The position numbers and the translations under genes were made by a program. From UBA4312 sp002394635 (GTDB lineage Bacteria > Bacillota_I > Bacilli_A > Erysipelotrichales > Erysipelotrichaceae), in the NCBI GenBank assembly GCA_946539765.1, contig CAMNHO010000005.1:62001-126000 (forward strand): DNA of 64,000 nucleotides, read 5' to 3'. Shown here piece by piece: positions 1 to 8,744 of the stretch (positions within the stretch are counted from its first letter, which is position 1; every line of letters begins with the position of its first letter). The notes below the pieces were generated by a model. That model did no database searches. It was given only the letters and a program-made list of their open reading frames with translations, and was not told the origin of the DNA.

Positions 1-70
1 CCTGTGTAGTAATTAAAGCGCCACTTCCTGCCCCTTCGGTCGGAAATGCTGTCACAATCAGTATTTTCAT
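1..70 (-). CDS. Partial glycosyltransferase-like protein (N-terminus only)
   Basis: Only the first 23 codons are in the window; the gene runs off the left edge. The start ATG at 70 follows an AGGAGA ribosome binding site. The N-terminus (MKILIVTAFPTEGAGSG...) has the short beta strand and Gly/Ser-rich loop typical of GT-B fold glycosyltransferases. It begins 17 bases after the sucrose hydrolase stop, so it is very probably in the same operon. The family call rests on about 20 residues and is tentative. Confidence 0.4.
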   Translation of the reverse strand, partial: MKILIVTAFPTEGAGSGALITTQ

Positions 71-87
71 CGTGTCCTCTCCTTGTT

Positions 88-1545
88 CTATACTACAAAA
101 TCATCTTTTACTGATGGTTTCAACGTCCAGATCTTCATCGATCCGTTATCACTCATCGTATAATGATGTTCCTTTTCTGTCGGATAAATACGTGCTGTAA
201 AGACTCTTTGTCCATGATTAGCAAAAATCTCCACAGAACAGCTGTCAATCAATATCTGCAAATGATCCAGATCCGTTTCCATTGGCATGTCTAGGGTTTC
301 AAAGACCTGTGCGTTGAAATGCTTGTCCATGCCTGCTTTAGAAATCGTAAATGTTTTGGTTTCAGCCTTGTAATGCATTGTAAATCCGCCAGTTCCATCT
401 TCCTTTGTGAACAGATTCAAATCAAAATCTCCTGGTTGTACATCTACCTGTAATTCACAGACTTTCGGCAGTTTGCCTTCTGGTTTGATTTCTTCATCGC
501 GCAGGCCCTGGATTGCCGCCAACGGTGTCTGTACCAGTTTGCCATCCACTAAGCGCAGTTCGTGCGGAACACTCATACTACCTTCCCAGTCTTCTTCTTC
601 AGTCGGATAATGGTTATCCGGCAAGCCGATCCATGCGATCAGAATGGCAGTATCCGGATCGGATACATTGGCCGCAAACTGTGCCGCATAGAAGTCAAAG
701 CCAAAATCAAGGAATTCATAATCTTGTTCCGGTGTAAAAGTCAGTGTTTCATAATCCATGGAACCGATCATGTAGATGTTATGATTTGTGCTTTCTCCTC
801 TTCCCGGCAGCTTTGTATACTGTGGAGAGAAGATCAATACATCCTTGCCGCTGATATTCACGATACATGGGCATTCCCACATACCGCCGAAGTCTTCAAA
901 TCCAGGTACCTTTAGTTCACCGGCAAATTCCCATCCTTTTAAAAGATCTTTGGATTTATAGATCAAGGCACGTCCTTGCAGAGCCTGGTTCTGGGCGCCA
1001 ATAAAGATGTAATAAGTCTCATCTTTCTTATTATAGACGATTTTCGGATCTCGTTGATGTTCTGTATAATCCGGGCGAGGGCCAAATAGCGGTTCAGGCA
1101 GTTTTTCGGCTTTTCCCTCGGCATTTAATACCGCTGCGCACGTATATGGTGTACGTGTCCAGTCTTCATCCCGGTGGTTTCCTGTATAGAAGAGATACAA
1201 GTCATCTTTATACGCAAAGGCGGAGCCGGAATGGGTTCCTCTATTATCATAAATCGTATCCGGTTTCAGTCCCACACCTTCATTTTTCCAATGTACCAGA
1301 TCGGTCGAACTGACATGATACCAGTATTTCAATCCGTGCACGGCCCCCCATGGACACCATTGATAGTAAAGATGCCAGACACCTTTGTAGTATCCAAATC
1401 CGTTCGGATCACTGGATAATCCGGTAACCGGCTGCACGTGGAAGGTCTGTCGATAGCTGGAAGCTGCATTCCTTACGTGCAGATCCGCAATCTCATCCGC
1501 GTTCTGTAAAACACGATAACGCTCTTCGCGAGTCCATTCTTTCAT
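88..1545 (-). CDS. scrB: Sucrose-6-phosphate hydrolase / GH32 beta-fructosidase
   Basis: Intracellular GH32 enzyme (485 aa, no signal peptide), expected to split sucrose-6-phosphate (or sucrose) into glucose(-6-P) and fructose. The three GH32 acidic motifs are visible: SDPNG with nucleophile Asp46, RDP with transition-state stabiliser Asp166, and WECP with acid/base Glu224. The five-blade propeller is followed by a C-terminal beta-sandwich (about 340-485). The length fits ScrB/SacA proteins. AAGGAG lies 9 bases before the ATG. No sucrose PTS or permease is seen upstream, so the phosphorylated substrate is inferred from the family and the cytoplasmic location. Secreted invertases and levanases are excluded by the lack of a signal peptide. 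Confidence 0.9.
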   Translation of the reverse strand: MKEWTREERYRVLQNADEIADLHVRNAASSYRQTFHVQPVTGLSSDPNGFGYYKGVWHLYYQWCPWGAVHGLKYWYHVSSTDLVHWKNEGVGLKPDTIYDNRGTHSGSAFAYKDDLYLFYTGNHRDEDWTRTPYTCAAVLNAEGKAEKLPEPLFGPRPDYTEHQRDPKIVYNKKDETYYIFIGAQNQALQGRALIYKSKDLLKGWEFAGELKVPGFEDFGGMWECPCIVNISGKDVLIFSPQYTKLPGRGESTNHNIYMIGSMDYETLTFTPEQDYEFLDFGFDFYAAQFAANVSDPDTAILIAWIGLPDNHYPTEEEDWEGSMSVPHELRLVDGKLVQTPLAAIQGLRDEEIKPEGKLPKVCELQVDVQPGDFDLNLFTKEDGTGGFTMHYKAETKTFTISKAGMDKHFNAQVFETLDMPMETDLDHLQILIDSCSVEIFANHGQRVFTARIYPTEKEHHYTMSDNGSMKIWTLKPSVKDDFVV

Positions 1546-1635
1546 ATTATTTTTCTCCTTATATTGTCTATTTCTATTTTAAGTGAGAATGTCAAAAATA
1601 ACAATCGAATCGAGGGTTTTCCAGGTGATTCCATA

Positions 1636-1668
1636 GAAAAAAGAACCAAAGGTTGTTTCCTTTGGCTC
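1636..1668 (-). terminator. Rho-independent terminator of the lipoprotein gene
   Basis: Read on the minus strand, an AGCCAAAGG / CCTTTGGTT hairpin with a short loop is followed by CTTTTTTC. It lies just after the stop codon of the lipoprotein gene ending at 1676. Confidence 0.8.
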
Positions 1669-1675
1669 CATTTGA

Positions 1676-2443
1676 CTATTGATACGGATCTGTATAATAC
1701 AGAGACGGATCAGTATAGGACTGATCACCCATAACCGGTGCTGAATAGATTTCATTTCCTTCGGTATCCGTAGCCGGTGTCTCATAGGCAGAATAATCCT
1801 GTGACCAGTCATAATAGTACGTATTATTATTGCTGCTGCTATTGTTGTTAGTTGTCGTACTGCCTGAGCTCTGGCTGTTAGCACCACTGTCTACCGTTGT
1901 TCCGACCCGGACTGTGAAATCATAAACACTTTCGTTGTCATAGATGTCTGTAGCAACCGCCTGCGCTTTATATTCTCCTGTCTTATCAAAACGGACATCG
2001 TTGGTTTTAAACCGAAGCTTCAGATTGGATAGATCCTGTGCTTCAAAGTCCGCATAGAAATTATGACTGCCTCCCTTTAATCCAAGTTCCACGACATCTG
2101 TGGTAATGGTAAAGGTTGGTGGCGTTGTGTCCTGTACATTGATCATTAAAGTTTTATTTTGTGTTTCACCATTCACTTCAAAGCTCAACGGTACTTCATA
2201 TTCTCCTACTGCAGGATACGATTCTCCTTCCTGCATAGCCACAGCTGAAGTATCCACCTTGATCGTATCATAGATAGAGGCATCTTCTGTATCCAGAAGG
2301 TCTTCGTTCTTTAATTTCAGCGGATCTCCAAATTCAATATTGATCGTATCTTTTTTCAGTTCCGGCACTTTCTTCTCTATTACCTTTGAACAAGCGGTAA
2401 GACTAAGACAAGCAGCCAGTATAAACAATAATTTTCCCTTCAT
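1676..2443 (-). CDS. Lipoprotein with bacterial Ig-like domains
   Basis: A 255 aa exported lipoprotein. The N-terminus has a Lys, a hydrophobic stretch and the lipobox LTAC (Cys18), so it is predicted to be anchored on the outer face of the membrane. Two Ig-like/cadherin-like beta modules follow: about 30-105 (ending in the linker DTTPPTFT, common between Ig-like repeats) and about 110-185. The last 70 residues are low complexity, rich in Asn, Ser and Tyr, suggesting a flexible tail. It stands alone: terminator downstream, divergent nrdG upstream. No enzymatic motif is visible; the role is unknown, perhaps adhesion or a cell-wall function. Confidence 0.75.
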   Translation of the reverse strand: MKGKLLFILAACLSLTACSKVIEKKVPELKKDTINIEFGDPLKLKNEDLLDTEDASIYDTIKVDTSAVAMQEGESYPAVGEYEVPLSFEVNGETQNKTLMINVQDTTPPTFTITTDVVELGLKGGSHNFYADFEAQDLSNLKLRFKTNDVRFDKTGEYKAQAVATDIYDNESVYDFTVRVGTTVDSGANSQSSGSTTTNNNSSSNNNTYYYDWSQDYSAYETPATDTEGNEIYSAPVMGDQSYTDPSLYYTDPYQ

Positions 2444-2592
2444 TATTTTGCTATCCTCTTACTTTCCCTTATCAAAACCATAAACTTCTTATTAAAGAAT
2501 TTCAACTGTTTACCACAAAAAATATGGCTTTTCATTGAAATCTTTCTTCCTTTTTGTCATCATAGTTATACGTCTAAAAGGAGGAATGACCA

Positions 2593-3114
2593 ATGTATTA
2601 TGGAGCCATTAAAAAATACGATGTTGCCAATGGCGAAGGCGTTCGCATCAGCCTATTCGTATCCGGATGTACAAATGCCTGCGAAGATTGTTTTCAACCG
2701 GAAACATGGGACTTCCGATATGGATCTGCCTATACAAAAGAAACTGAACAGGAGATCCTTGATTTTCTGGACAATTCCTTCTGTGCCGGTTTATCCTTAT
2801 TAGGTGGCGATCCATTCGAAATTGCCAACCAGAGAGAAGTTGTCCAGCTTTGTAAAAAAGCCAAAGAACATCATCCGGAAAAAAACATCTGGGCCTGGAC
2901 CGGTTTTCTGTTGGACCAGGATCTGTTGGAAGGCGGAAAACGCCATTGTGAAGTGACCGACGAGCTCCTGTCCTATATTGATGTATTGGTGGATGGTCCA
3001 TTCATGAAAGACCGGAAGAATCTTTCTCTGGCTTTCCGTGGTTCGGAAAACCAACGTGTTATTGACGTAAAGAAAAGCCTTCAACAACAGGACATTGTCC
3101 TTTATCTTCCATAA
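2593..3114 (+). CDS. nrdG: Anaerobic ribonucleotide reductase activating protein
   Basis: Radical SAM activase (173 aa) that installs the glycyl radical on class III ribonucleotide reductase NrdD. The CxxxCxxC cluster motif is Cys26, Cys30 and Cys33, followed by the NrdG signature FQPETWDF. The LLGGDPFE segment (about 78-85) is the SAM-binding GGE-like motif. AAAGGAGG precedes the ATG. The partner nrdD is not in this window, and the gene stands alone between a divergent lipoprotein gene and a convergent DUF1349 gene. The FQPETWDF block separates it from pyruvate formate-lyase activases. Confidence 0.92.
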   Translation: MYYGAIKKYDVANGEGVRISLFVSGCTNACEDCFQPETWDFRYGSAYTKETEQEILDFLDNSFCAGLSLLGGDPFEIANQREVVQLCKKAKEHHPEKNIWAWTGFLLDQDLLEGGKRHCEVTDELLSYIDVLVDGPFMKDRKNLSLAFRGSENQRVIDVKKSLQQQDIVLYLP

Positions 3115-3121
3115 AACGAGA

Positions 3122-3718
3122 CTATGTTTCATCGGGTTTTTGTCCGTCATGCGCATGCCAGGCACATTCTGTCATTTGCATGTTGGTAAAAGCGGCGGTA
3201 AAGCTTGAATTCTCCGGACTGCAGGCATACACGCCGAAATGGATCGTTCCCTTTCCTTTCCACAGATGACAGACTCTCATTTGAGAAAAAGACAGTCCGT
3301 CTTGTGAACATTCAATACAGTAATCATCCTGGCGGCGGCTTAAACGATACCACATCGTTTTTTGATCTGCCGGTATTTCTGTGGTCGCCCAATCGGAATA
3401 TCCATGATTGGTCACGACAGAGCCAAGGTGTTGAAACTGTTCGTTTTCATATTCCACTGATGCCTTCAGCCAGTTATCGGCATCCAGATACAGGACGATA
3501 CCACATTGGTCAAAGCGATGATGGCTGCCGGTAAAATCTGTTTTTACAATAAAGCTGAAATATTCACGATCCGTTTCCATTTGCAGCAACGGGGCATTAT
3601 CATTGCGAAAATGATAATACGTTCGCTGCCATAAATCCGTGTTCGGTTCCGTGGTGATGGTTATTTTATCGGTATCGATTGTATATATCTTCGGTTCCCG
3701 GGTCCATTTCCAGTTCAC
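3122..3718 (-). CDS. DUF1349 family concanavalin-like protein
   Basis: A 198 aa cytoplasmic protein made of one jelly-roll domain of the DUF1349 (concanavalin A-like) family. Family features seen are the W.R..YYHFRNDNAPLL opening, the repeated aromatic strands and the central Asp-rich segment GIVLYLDADNW. No signal peptide or catalytic signature is recognisable. Members often lie near sugar-degrading genes and are presumed to bind carbohydrate, but this is not proven. It is convergent with nrdG, with only 7 bases between the two stop codons. The start has the ribosome binding site AAGGAGG. Confidence 0.75.
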   Translation of the reverse strand: MNWKWTREPKIYTIDTDKITITTEPNTDLWQRTYYHFRNDNAPLLQMETDREYFSFIVKTDFTGSHHRFDQCGIVLYLDADNWLKASVEYENEQFQHLGSVVTNHGYSDWATTEIPADQKTMWYRLSRRQDDYCIECSQDGLSFSQMRVCHLWKGKGTIHFGVYACSPENSSFTAAFTNMQMTECAWHAHDGQKPDET

Positions 3719-3801
3719 AGGTACCTCCTTTTTCCATGCATCTAATTTAATTATATCTTACTTAACAAATTTTAGTAACTGGTTGCCCATATCGGTCATT
3801 T

Positions 3802-4584
3802 TTAACCCCATTTATATACTGCTAAACGGTTATTCATATGTTTTCCGATTATCGCAAACAGTTTCCCCCGGATGGTATACTTTTTCATTTCTTCATTGTA
3901 ACTTGTCTCTGAAACAAGCTCTATCCTGGATTCTAAGTCCAAATACTCTTTTCCGGATTTCGTTCCCCAGCCAAAGGTCGCATTTGTATGCTTCACGGCA
4001 TCATGGTGTTTACTGTTTTTTTCCAAAATCGGTGAGTGCAATTCAGCCAGTAAATAACCGCGAGGAAAACAGTCACACAACATATGCAGACATGTCTGTA
4101 CCTGCTCCTTCGAAAAATATTCCAGGACCCCTTCCATCACAACAATATACATATCTGCCTTAGGAATTGCGGACGTCCAGCTTCCATCCAGGGCATTTCC
4201 TTCCATCATGGTGCACCGGTCTTTATCCACAAACACCTTTCGACGAACCTCGATCTGATCTGGAAGATCCACGTCGAACCATTGGATACGGCCATTATCT
4301 ACTTGTGAAAACTTGTCATCGAACCCACAGCCCAGATTGATGCACACAGCCTCCGGGTATGCATGGATCAAAGCTCGCAGTTGATTGCGAAACAGGATCG
4401 TTCTGGCTACCACACCCTCATAGGAAAGGAAGGGGTCATATTTGCTGACATCCACACCAAGCGTGTCGATGATTTCCTTAGCTTTCAAATCGATAATTCG
4501 GGGATTCGGCCGACTGGTTTCACTTGCTTTGATTGCCAGTGGGATCAATGCCGTTTCCTGTATATCGCCAAATTTTAAATCCAT
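3802..4584 (-). CDS. SAM-dependent O-methyltransferase, LCMT-like family
   Basis: A 260 aa class I methyltransferase of the leucine carboxyl methyltransferase/Ppm1-like family (TcmP type). The SAM-binding motif LGCGFDD is at 84-90, with the acidic loop WFDVDLPD at 102-109 and the family segment MVMEGVLEYF further on. Such enzymes methylate carboxyl or hydroxyl groups of small molecules or peptides; the substrate cannot be read from sequence. It starts after a strong AGGAGG. Upstream lies a promoter whose spacer is a dyad of the type used by MerR regulators, suggesting drug- or metal-inducible expression. No MerR gene is adjacent. Confidence 0.8.
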   Translation of the reverse strand: MDLKFGDIQETALIPLAIKASETSRPNPRIIDLKAKEIIDTLGVDVSKYDPFLSYEGVVARTILFRNQLRALIHAYPEAVCINLGCGFDDKFSQVDNGRIQWFDVDLPDQIEVRRKVFVDKDRCTMMEGNALDGSWTSAIPKADMYIVVMEGVLEYFSKEQVQTCLHMLCDCFPRGYLLAELHSPILEKNSKHHDAVKHTNATFGWGTKSGKEYLDLESRIELVSETSYNEEMKKYTIRGKLFAIIGKHMNNRLAVYKWG

Positions 4585-4633
4585 ATTGTTACCTCCTGTT
4601 GAAGTGTTAGAGTAGACTAACTCGTCTTGTGTT

Positions 4634-4663
4634 ATTATACCCCGTCCAAGCGGGGTATGTCTA
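4634..4663 (-). promoter_or_regulatory. MerR-type promoter/operator of the methyltransferase gene
   Basis: On the minus strand a -35 TAGACA (4658-4663) and a perfect -10 TATAAT (4634-4639) are separated by 18 bases. The spacer is filled by an inverted repeat, ATACCCCG / CGGGGTAT (4637-4658, 6-base loop), overlapping both elements. A dyad inside a slightly long spacer is the hallmark of promoters untwisted by MerR-family activators. The hairpin has no T-run, so it is not a terminator. Confidence 0.65.
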
Positions 4664-4666
4664 TCT

Positions 4667-5578
4667 TTATCCTTTGATCAAATGTTCGATTCCATGTGTC
4701 TGCACAACCTTATAAAAGTGGTTCATTTCTTCTTTGGTGAACATCTTTTGTTTTCCCAAAGGATATTCTTTCTCCACCAATTCATATTTCGATTCAGCTA
4801 ACGGATTATAATTCAGCAATTCATAACTTACCTTTGGGTATATACCGGATATATATTCAGCAATACTGGCAAGGTTATCCTTTGTTGCGGTATATCCGGG
4901 AATCAAAGGGGTTCGAATGATCACTTTATCTTTGTGCTTACTCTGCAGGACCCAGTGAATATTTTTCAGGATTTGCTCATTCTCTACCCCGGTTGATTGT
5001 TTATGAAGTTTTGAATCAAACAGCTTACAATCTATATATACTTGATCCAGATTTTCCATCACCCTTTTCACCAGATCCAAGGGAGCATAAACCGTTGTTT
5101 CCATAGCTGTATGGATTCCCTCCTTCTGGCATCGTTTCAATATCTCCACCAGGAAATCCTTCTGCATCAAGGGCTCGCCTCCGGAGAATGTCACGCCCCC
5201 TCCATGACGGAAGAAAACCATATCCTCTTTGATCTTATCCACCAACGTGTCCACATCATACCAGGTGCTGTCATAACGAATGGCTCCGGATGGACATGCT
5301 TTGATGACAGAATCAAAATCTTCAAAGGTCAAATTAAACCAAGGACGATCATCCTTATATACGATCTGTCCTTTTTTTGCCGCCTGCTCGCAACGGCGAC
5401 AGTGAATACAGCTACTTTTAAAGTACAAAGGCCGTCGGTTTATCGTGAGACCTTCAGGGTTCTGACACCATTTGCACCGAAGTGGACACCCTTTGAAAAA
5501 GACGGTCGTTCGAATGCCGGCCCCATCGTGTACCGCAAAGCGCTTTATATCAAATACCAGTGCTTTAGATGTCTTCAT
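4667..5578 (-). CDS. Glycyl-radical enzyme activating protein (radical SAM)
   Basis: Activase (303 aa) for the glycyl-radical enzyme encoded just upstream. The radical SAM cluster is Cys31, Cys35 and Cys38 (GCPLRCKWC). A ferredoxin-like insert begins at CIHCRRC (Cys57, 60, 63) with a further Cys in KACPSGA, as in activases of the dehydratase class (CutD, HypE, GldE types). The SAM motif FSGGEPL is present. The ATG at 5578 is chosen because homologous residues begin there; upstream codons lie inside the GRE gene. It overlaps the GRE 3' end by 14 bases, indicating translational coupling. Confidence 0.9.
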   Translation of the reverse strand: MKTSKALVFDIKRFAVHDGAGIRTTVFFKGCPLRCKWCQNPEGLTINRRPLYFKSSCIHCRRCEQAAKKGQIVYKDDRPWFNLTFEDFDSVIKACPSGAIRYDSTWYDVDTLVDKIKEDMVFFRHGGGVTFSGGEPLMQKDFLVEILKRCQKEGIHTAMETTVYAPLDLVKRVMENLDQVYIDCKLFDSKLHKQSTGVENEQILKNIHWVLQSKHKDKVIIRTPLIPGYTATKDNLASIAEYISGIYPKVSYELLNYNPLAESKYELVEKEYPLGKQKMFTKEEMNHFYKVVQTHGIEHLIKG

Positions 5579-7901
5579 ACGCTGTTCTCTCAATGATCTC
5601 ATCCTGCAGCTTTTCAGCCAGCTCCACAAAGTAGGCTGTATAGCCTGCCACCCGAATCGTCAGAGAGCGATGCCGTTCCGGATGGATCTTGGCATCCAAA
5701 AGATCCTCTCGATTCACGACATTAAACTGAATATGCGGGACCTCCAGATCCACAAAAGCACGCAGGAAGTTTTCAAACTTCATCCGACCGGTTTCTGTTT
5801 GGAAGAACGATGGTAAGAACTTCATGTTCAGCAGTCCGCCATTGGTTGTATAAGAGTCTTTCATCCGGGATACCGATTTTAAAACGGCCGTCGGTCCGGT
5901 AACATCTCTTCCGTAGACAGGGGACAGACCCCCATCCGCTAGTGGATCGCCGGCGTTCCTTCCATCCGGACTGGCCCCGACATTTTCTCCCATCGGTACA
6001 TGAGCGCTGACTGTATACATCCCTGTATGGAATGGCCCACCTCGATAATTTGTATATTCCTTCATCCGCTCACGGAAATAACCGGCCCATTTGGAACCTA
6101 GCTGATCGACCCACAGGACATCATTTCCGTATTTCGGCACTTTATGGATCAACATGGTCTGTAAAATTTCATACCCTTTAAAATCGGCTCGTAATGCTTC
6201 CAGTAACTGTGTACCGGATACTTCTTTCTCGTCATAGACCAGCTGTTTGATGGCAGCCAAAGAATCTGCCAGATTGGCTACCTGGATCATTTGTATACCC
6301 GATAGGTTATAATGTGCGCCTCCTTTAGTCACATCCAGCCCCTTTTCCATACAATCGTCGATAACACAGGACAAGAAAGCTGTCGGCAGATACGCTTGAT
6401 GGGCTTTCTCCACCACAACTTCCGCTTTCATCATCTCTTCAATAAAATGATCTACTTGTATACGGAAAGCCTTTTCCAATTCTGCAAAGGATTTATATGT
6501 ATCCAGACCTCCTAGATCCAATCCGATCTTCTGTTGTGTCAGCAGACAGGTTCCATGGTTCAGCGTTAATTCCAGGGTTTTGTTCAAGTTGAACATCGCA
6601 GCATCCGACCAGCCCAGGTTATCTCCCTGGGTTGTCAGCTCCACACAGCCGACGATGGCATAATCGTATGCATCTTTTCTTTCAATGTGCAGATCTTTGA
6701 TCATCGTTTCCATGATGGCTTCATCGTTAAAGAACTGTGGCATGCCACTGCCTTTAGCCACAACCTTGATTGCCTGCTGCATCAGTTCATGGCTGGAATT
6801 CTTGTTCAGACGAACGCTTAGATTTGGCTGTGGGAGACCGATATCGTATTGTGCCTGCAGCAACAGCATCGATAAGTCATTGTATGTATCTTTTCCGTTT
6901 TCATCCACTCCGCCAACCGCAATGTTGAATCCGATCGGGAAACCCGCAAAGTATTTTGCGCTGTTCTGATTGCGCATATAAACGATCTGATTAAATTTCA
7001 ACCATAAACATTCTAGGATCTCCAAAGCCTTGTCCTTCGTCATCCGGCCACTTTCGATATCTTTTTCATAATATGGATACAGATATCGGTCCATGCGTCC
7101 CGGTGAAAAGCTGGATGCATTGGATTCCATCTGCAGGATCACAAACAAAAACCAGATGGACTGCACCGCTTCATGAAAGCTCTGTGCGGGCCGTTCAGCC
7201 AGGTTTCGGCAAATAACCGCTACGTCCCGCAAAGAACGACTGTATTGCTCCGGAACATCGTCGATCATCGAATCAATCAGATCAGCATACCGGACCATAA
7301 AATGACAGGATGCCGACATAACGATCTCACAGCACGTATAAAACTCTTTCTGGGTATCATCACACGTTTCCAAATGCTTCAAAGCCTCTTTCCGGATGCC
7401 CGAAGGCCCCTTTTCCAGCCAAAGACGTACATTCGGACAAATATGGCCTTGTGCATGATCTTTCTGATTGATCTTCACAACTTTGGCAATGTCTGATATT
7501 CTTTCTCCGTATTCGCGAACGATCCCTGCTTCCAACGAGCGCTCTTTCCAATACGGATAGATGGTTTCACGGAATTCTTTGATATCTTCTTCCTTGATCA
7601 GAAACCGGTCCTGTGGACGTGTTGGTAAGGTTTCAAATTCCCGATTGACCCAGGAACAGCCACTTTCAGGAAACACCACTCCATAACGAACACCCTTGGT
7701 ACGATTTCCCACAACAAGTTCTTCCGGTTCTATACCTATTTCTATTTTCTCCAATGAGGCCTTGAGCGACAAAGCCCGTTTCATCGGAATGCTTAATTCT
7801 TCGTTTTCTTTATATACTCTGGTTATAATGCGCGCCTGCTCAATGGATGCATAACGAGGTTCCTGTAACATTTTGTCTTTTAATATTTGGATCCGATTCA
7901 T
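5565..7901 (-). CDS. Glycyl-radical enzyme of the dehydratase/lyase class, substrate unknown
   Basis: A 778 aa glycyl-radical enzyme. The C-terminal radical loop RVAGYTAYF places the radical on Gly753. The thiyl Cys is Cys419 in GCVELTTQG; the Cys-x-Glu arrangement (Glu421) marks glycerol/diol dehydratase, choline lyase, hydroxyproline dehydratase or sulfonate lyase relatives, not true pyruvate formate-lyase (which has adjacent Cys-Cys). Residues after Glu421 are LTTQ rather than the Pro common in diol and hydroxyproline dehydratases, so the substrate is left open. It is preceded by a DeoR regulator and followed by its activase. A sugar-phosphate- or amino-acid-linked substrate would fit the neighbours, but this is inference. 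Confidence 0.85.
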   Translation of the reverse strand: MNRIQILKDKMLQEPRYASIEQARIITRVYKENEELSIPMKRALSLKASLEKIEIGIEPEELVVGNRTKGVRYGVVFPESGCSWVNREFETLPTRPQDRFLIKEEDIKEFRETIYPYWKERSLEAGIVREYGERISDIAKVVKINQKDHAQGHICPNVRLWLEKGPSGIRKEALKHLETCDDTQKEFYTCCEIVMSASCHFMVRYADLIDSMIDDVPEQYSRSLRDVAVICRNLAERPAQSFHEAVQSIWFLFVILQMESNASSFSPGRMDRYLYPYYEKDIESGRMTKDKALEILECLWLKFNQIVYMRNQNSAKYFAGFPIGFNIAVGGVDENGKDTYNDLSMLLLQAQYDIGLPQPNLSVRLNKNSSHELMQQAIKVVAKGSGMPQFFNDEAIMETMIKDLHIERKDAYDYAIVGCVELTTQGDNLGWSDAAMFNLNKTLELTLNHGTCLLTQQKIGLDLGGLDTYKSFAELEKAFRIQVDHFIEEMMKAEVVVEKAHQAYLPTAFLSCVIDDCMEKGLDVTKGGAHYNLSGIQMIQVANLADSLAAIKQLVYDEKEVSGTQLLEALRADFKGYEILQTMLIHKVPKYGNDVLWVDQLGSKWAGYFRERMKEYTNYRGGPFHTGMYTVSAHVPMGENVGASPDGRNAGDPLADGGLSPVYGRDVTGPTAVLKSVSRMKDSYTTNGGLLNMKFLPSFFQTETGRMKFENFLRAFVDLEVPHIQFNVVNREDLLDAKIHPERHRSLTIRVAGYTAYFVELAEKLQDEIIERTAYEDI

Positions 7902-7951
7902 ATACGTGCTCCTTCTCTATATCTTTATTATAAACAAGCGAAGAAATAATT

Positions 7952-8001
7952 CAATAAAACTTTATTGTTCTTTATCGTTTTTTATTGTTTCTGTTATTGT
8001 T
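7952..8001. promoter_or_regulatory. Phased TTATTGTT repeats, candidate DeoR operator cluster
   Basis: On the plus strand, copies of TTAT(T/C)GTT start at 7962, 7972, 7982 and 7994 (steps of 10, 10 and 12 bases, about one helical turn). The first copy also forms a perfect inverted repeat CAATAAA-AC-TTTATTG (7952-7967). The array covers the DeoR 3' end and lies just upstream of the GRE start. Related AACAATAA and CAATAAAA copies lie at 8718-8725 and 8730-8737, in the DeoR promoter region. This pattern suggests regulator binding. Confidence 0.45.
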
Positions 8002-8687
8002 TTTGCGAAGTCATCTGTGTGTGCGTACATATAGCTGCCTTCAAAGTGAAGCTTCTCACTCTCCATCACCAGATAGGCTTTTCCGGATTGAGATAACGCG
8101 GTTTTCTTTGTCAATCCGTCCTCCATACTATAGGAATAGACTCCCTTGTCTTCTTCATGCACGGCAACTGTGCTTAGAAAAGACACATCAAAATGATACT
8201 TCATCAGTTGATCGATCACATATGTACCGATAAAGCCATCTCTGGATGGATTAAATGTACCACCAATAAACACAAAAGACCCTTCCCATTGACAGAATAT
8301 ATCAATCAGATCGATCATACTGGTCACAACCGTACAGAGAATATTTCTCTCTACGATCAATCGGGCAATCTCTATAGAGATCGTAGATATATCCAGATAT
8401 ACCGTCTGTCCCGGTTCTATGTATTCCACTGCCTGTAGAGCTATTTCTTTTTTTTGCCTGGTTCGTACATTTTTTCTATCCTTGACCCGGATCCTGTCAA
8501 ACGTTTGGCGAGCAGGAATAGCTCCCCCGTGGATCCGTTTACACTGGTTGTTTTTTTCCAAAATATTCAGATCTTTACGAATACAGTCCTGGGTCACCTT
8601 GAATTCTTTAGCTAACAACTGTACCGAGACCTTTCCTTCCAGATCGAGCTTTCTTAAAATCTGTTCATGCCTTTCATGCTGCAGCAT
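7962..8687 (-). CDS. DeoR/GlpR family transcriptional regulator
   Basis: A 241 aa DeoR-type regulator. The N-terminal winged helix-turn-helix (about 5-57) has the family pattern RHEQILRKL...VSVQLLAKEF...CIRKDLNILE. The C-terminal DeoRC sensor domain, which binds sugar phosphates in known members, follows, with the helical motif GGTFNPSRDGFIG. It is the first gene of the unit DeoR, GRE, activase and has its own upstream terminator boundary. By context it is the probable local regulator of the GRE, sensing a phosphorylated metabolite. AGGTGA precedes the ATG. Confidence 0.88.
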   Translation of the reverse strand: MLQHERHEQILRKLDLEGKVSVQLLAKEFKVTQDCIRKDLNILEKNNQCKRIHGGAIPARQTFDRIRVKDRKNVRTRQKKEIALQAVEYIEPGQTVYLDISTISIEIARLIVERNILCTVVTSMIDLIDIFCQWEGSFVFIGGTFNPSRDGFIGTYVIDQLMKYHFDVSFLSTVAVHEEDKGVYSYSMEDGLTKKTALSQSGKAYLVMESEKLHFEGSYMYAHTDDFAKTITETIKNDKEQ

Positions 8688-8744
8688 AGTATCACCTCAT
8701 CCTCATTATTACAGATAAACAATAATTTTCAATAAAAAACACGT

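Noticed and set aside
1579..1887. Minus-strand open frame overlapping the lipoprotein gene
   Set aside because: It lies within and after the 3' end of the lipoprotein gene in another frame, with low-complexity Ile/Arg/Met content and no ribosome binding site.
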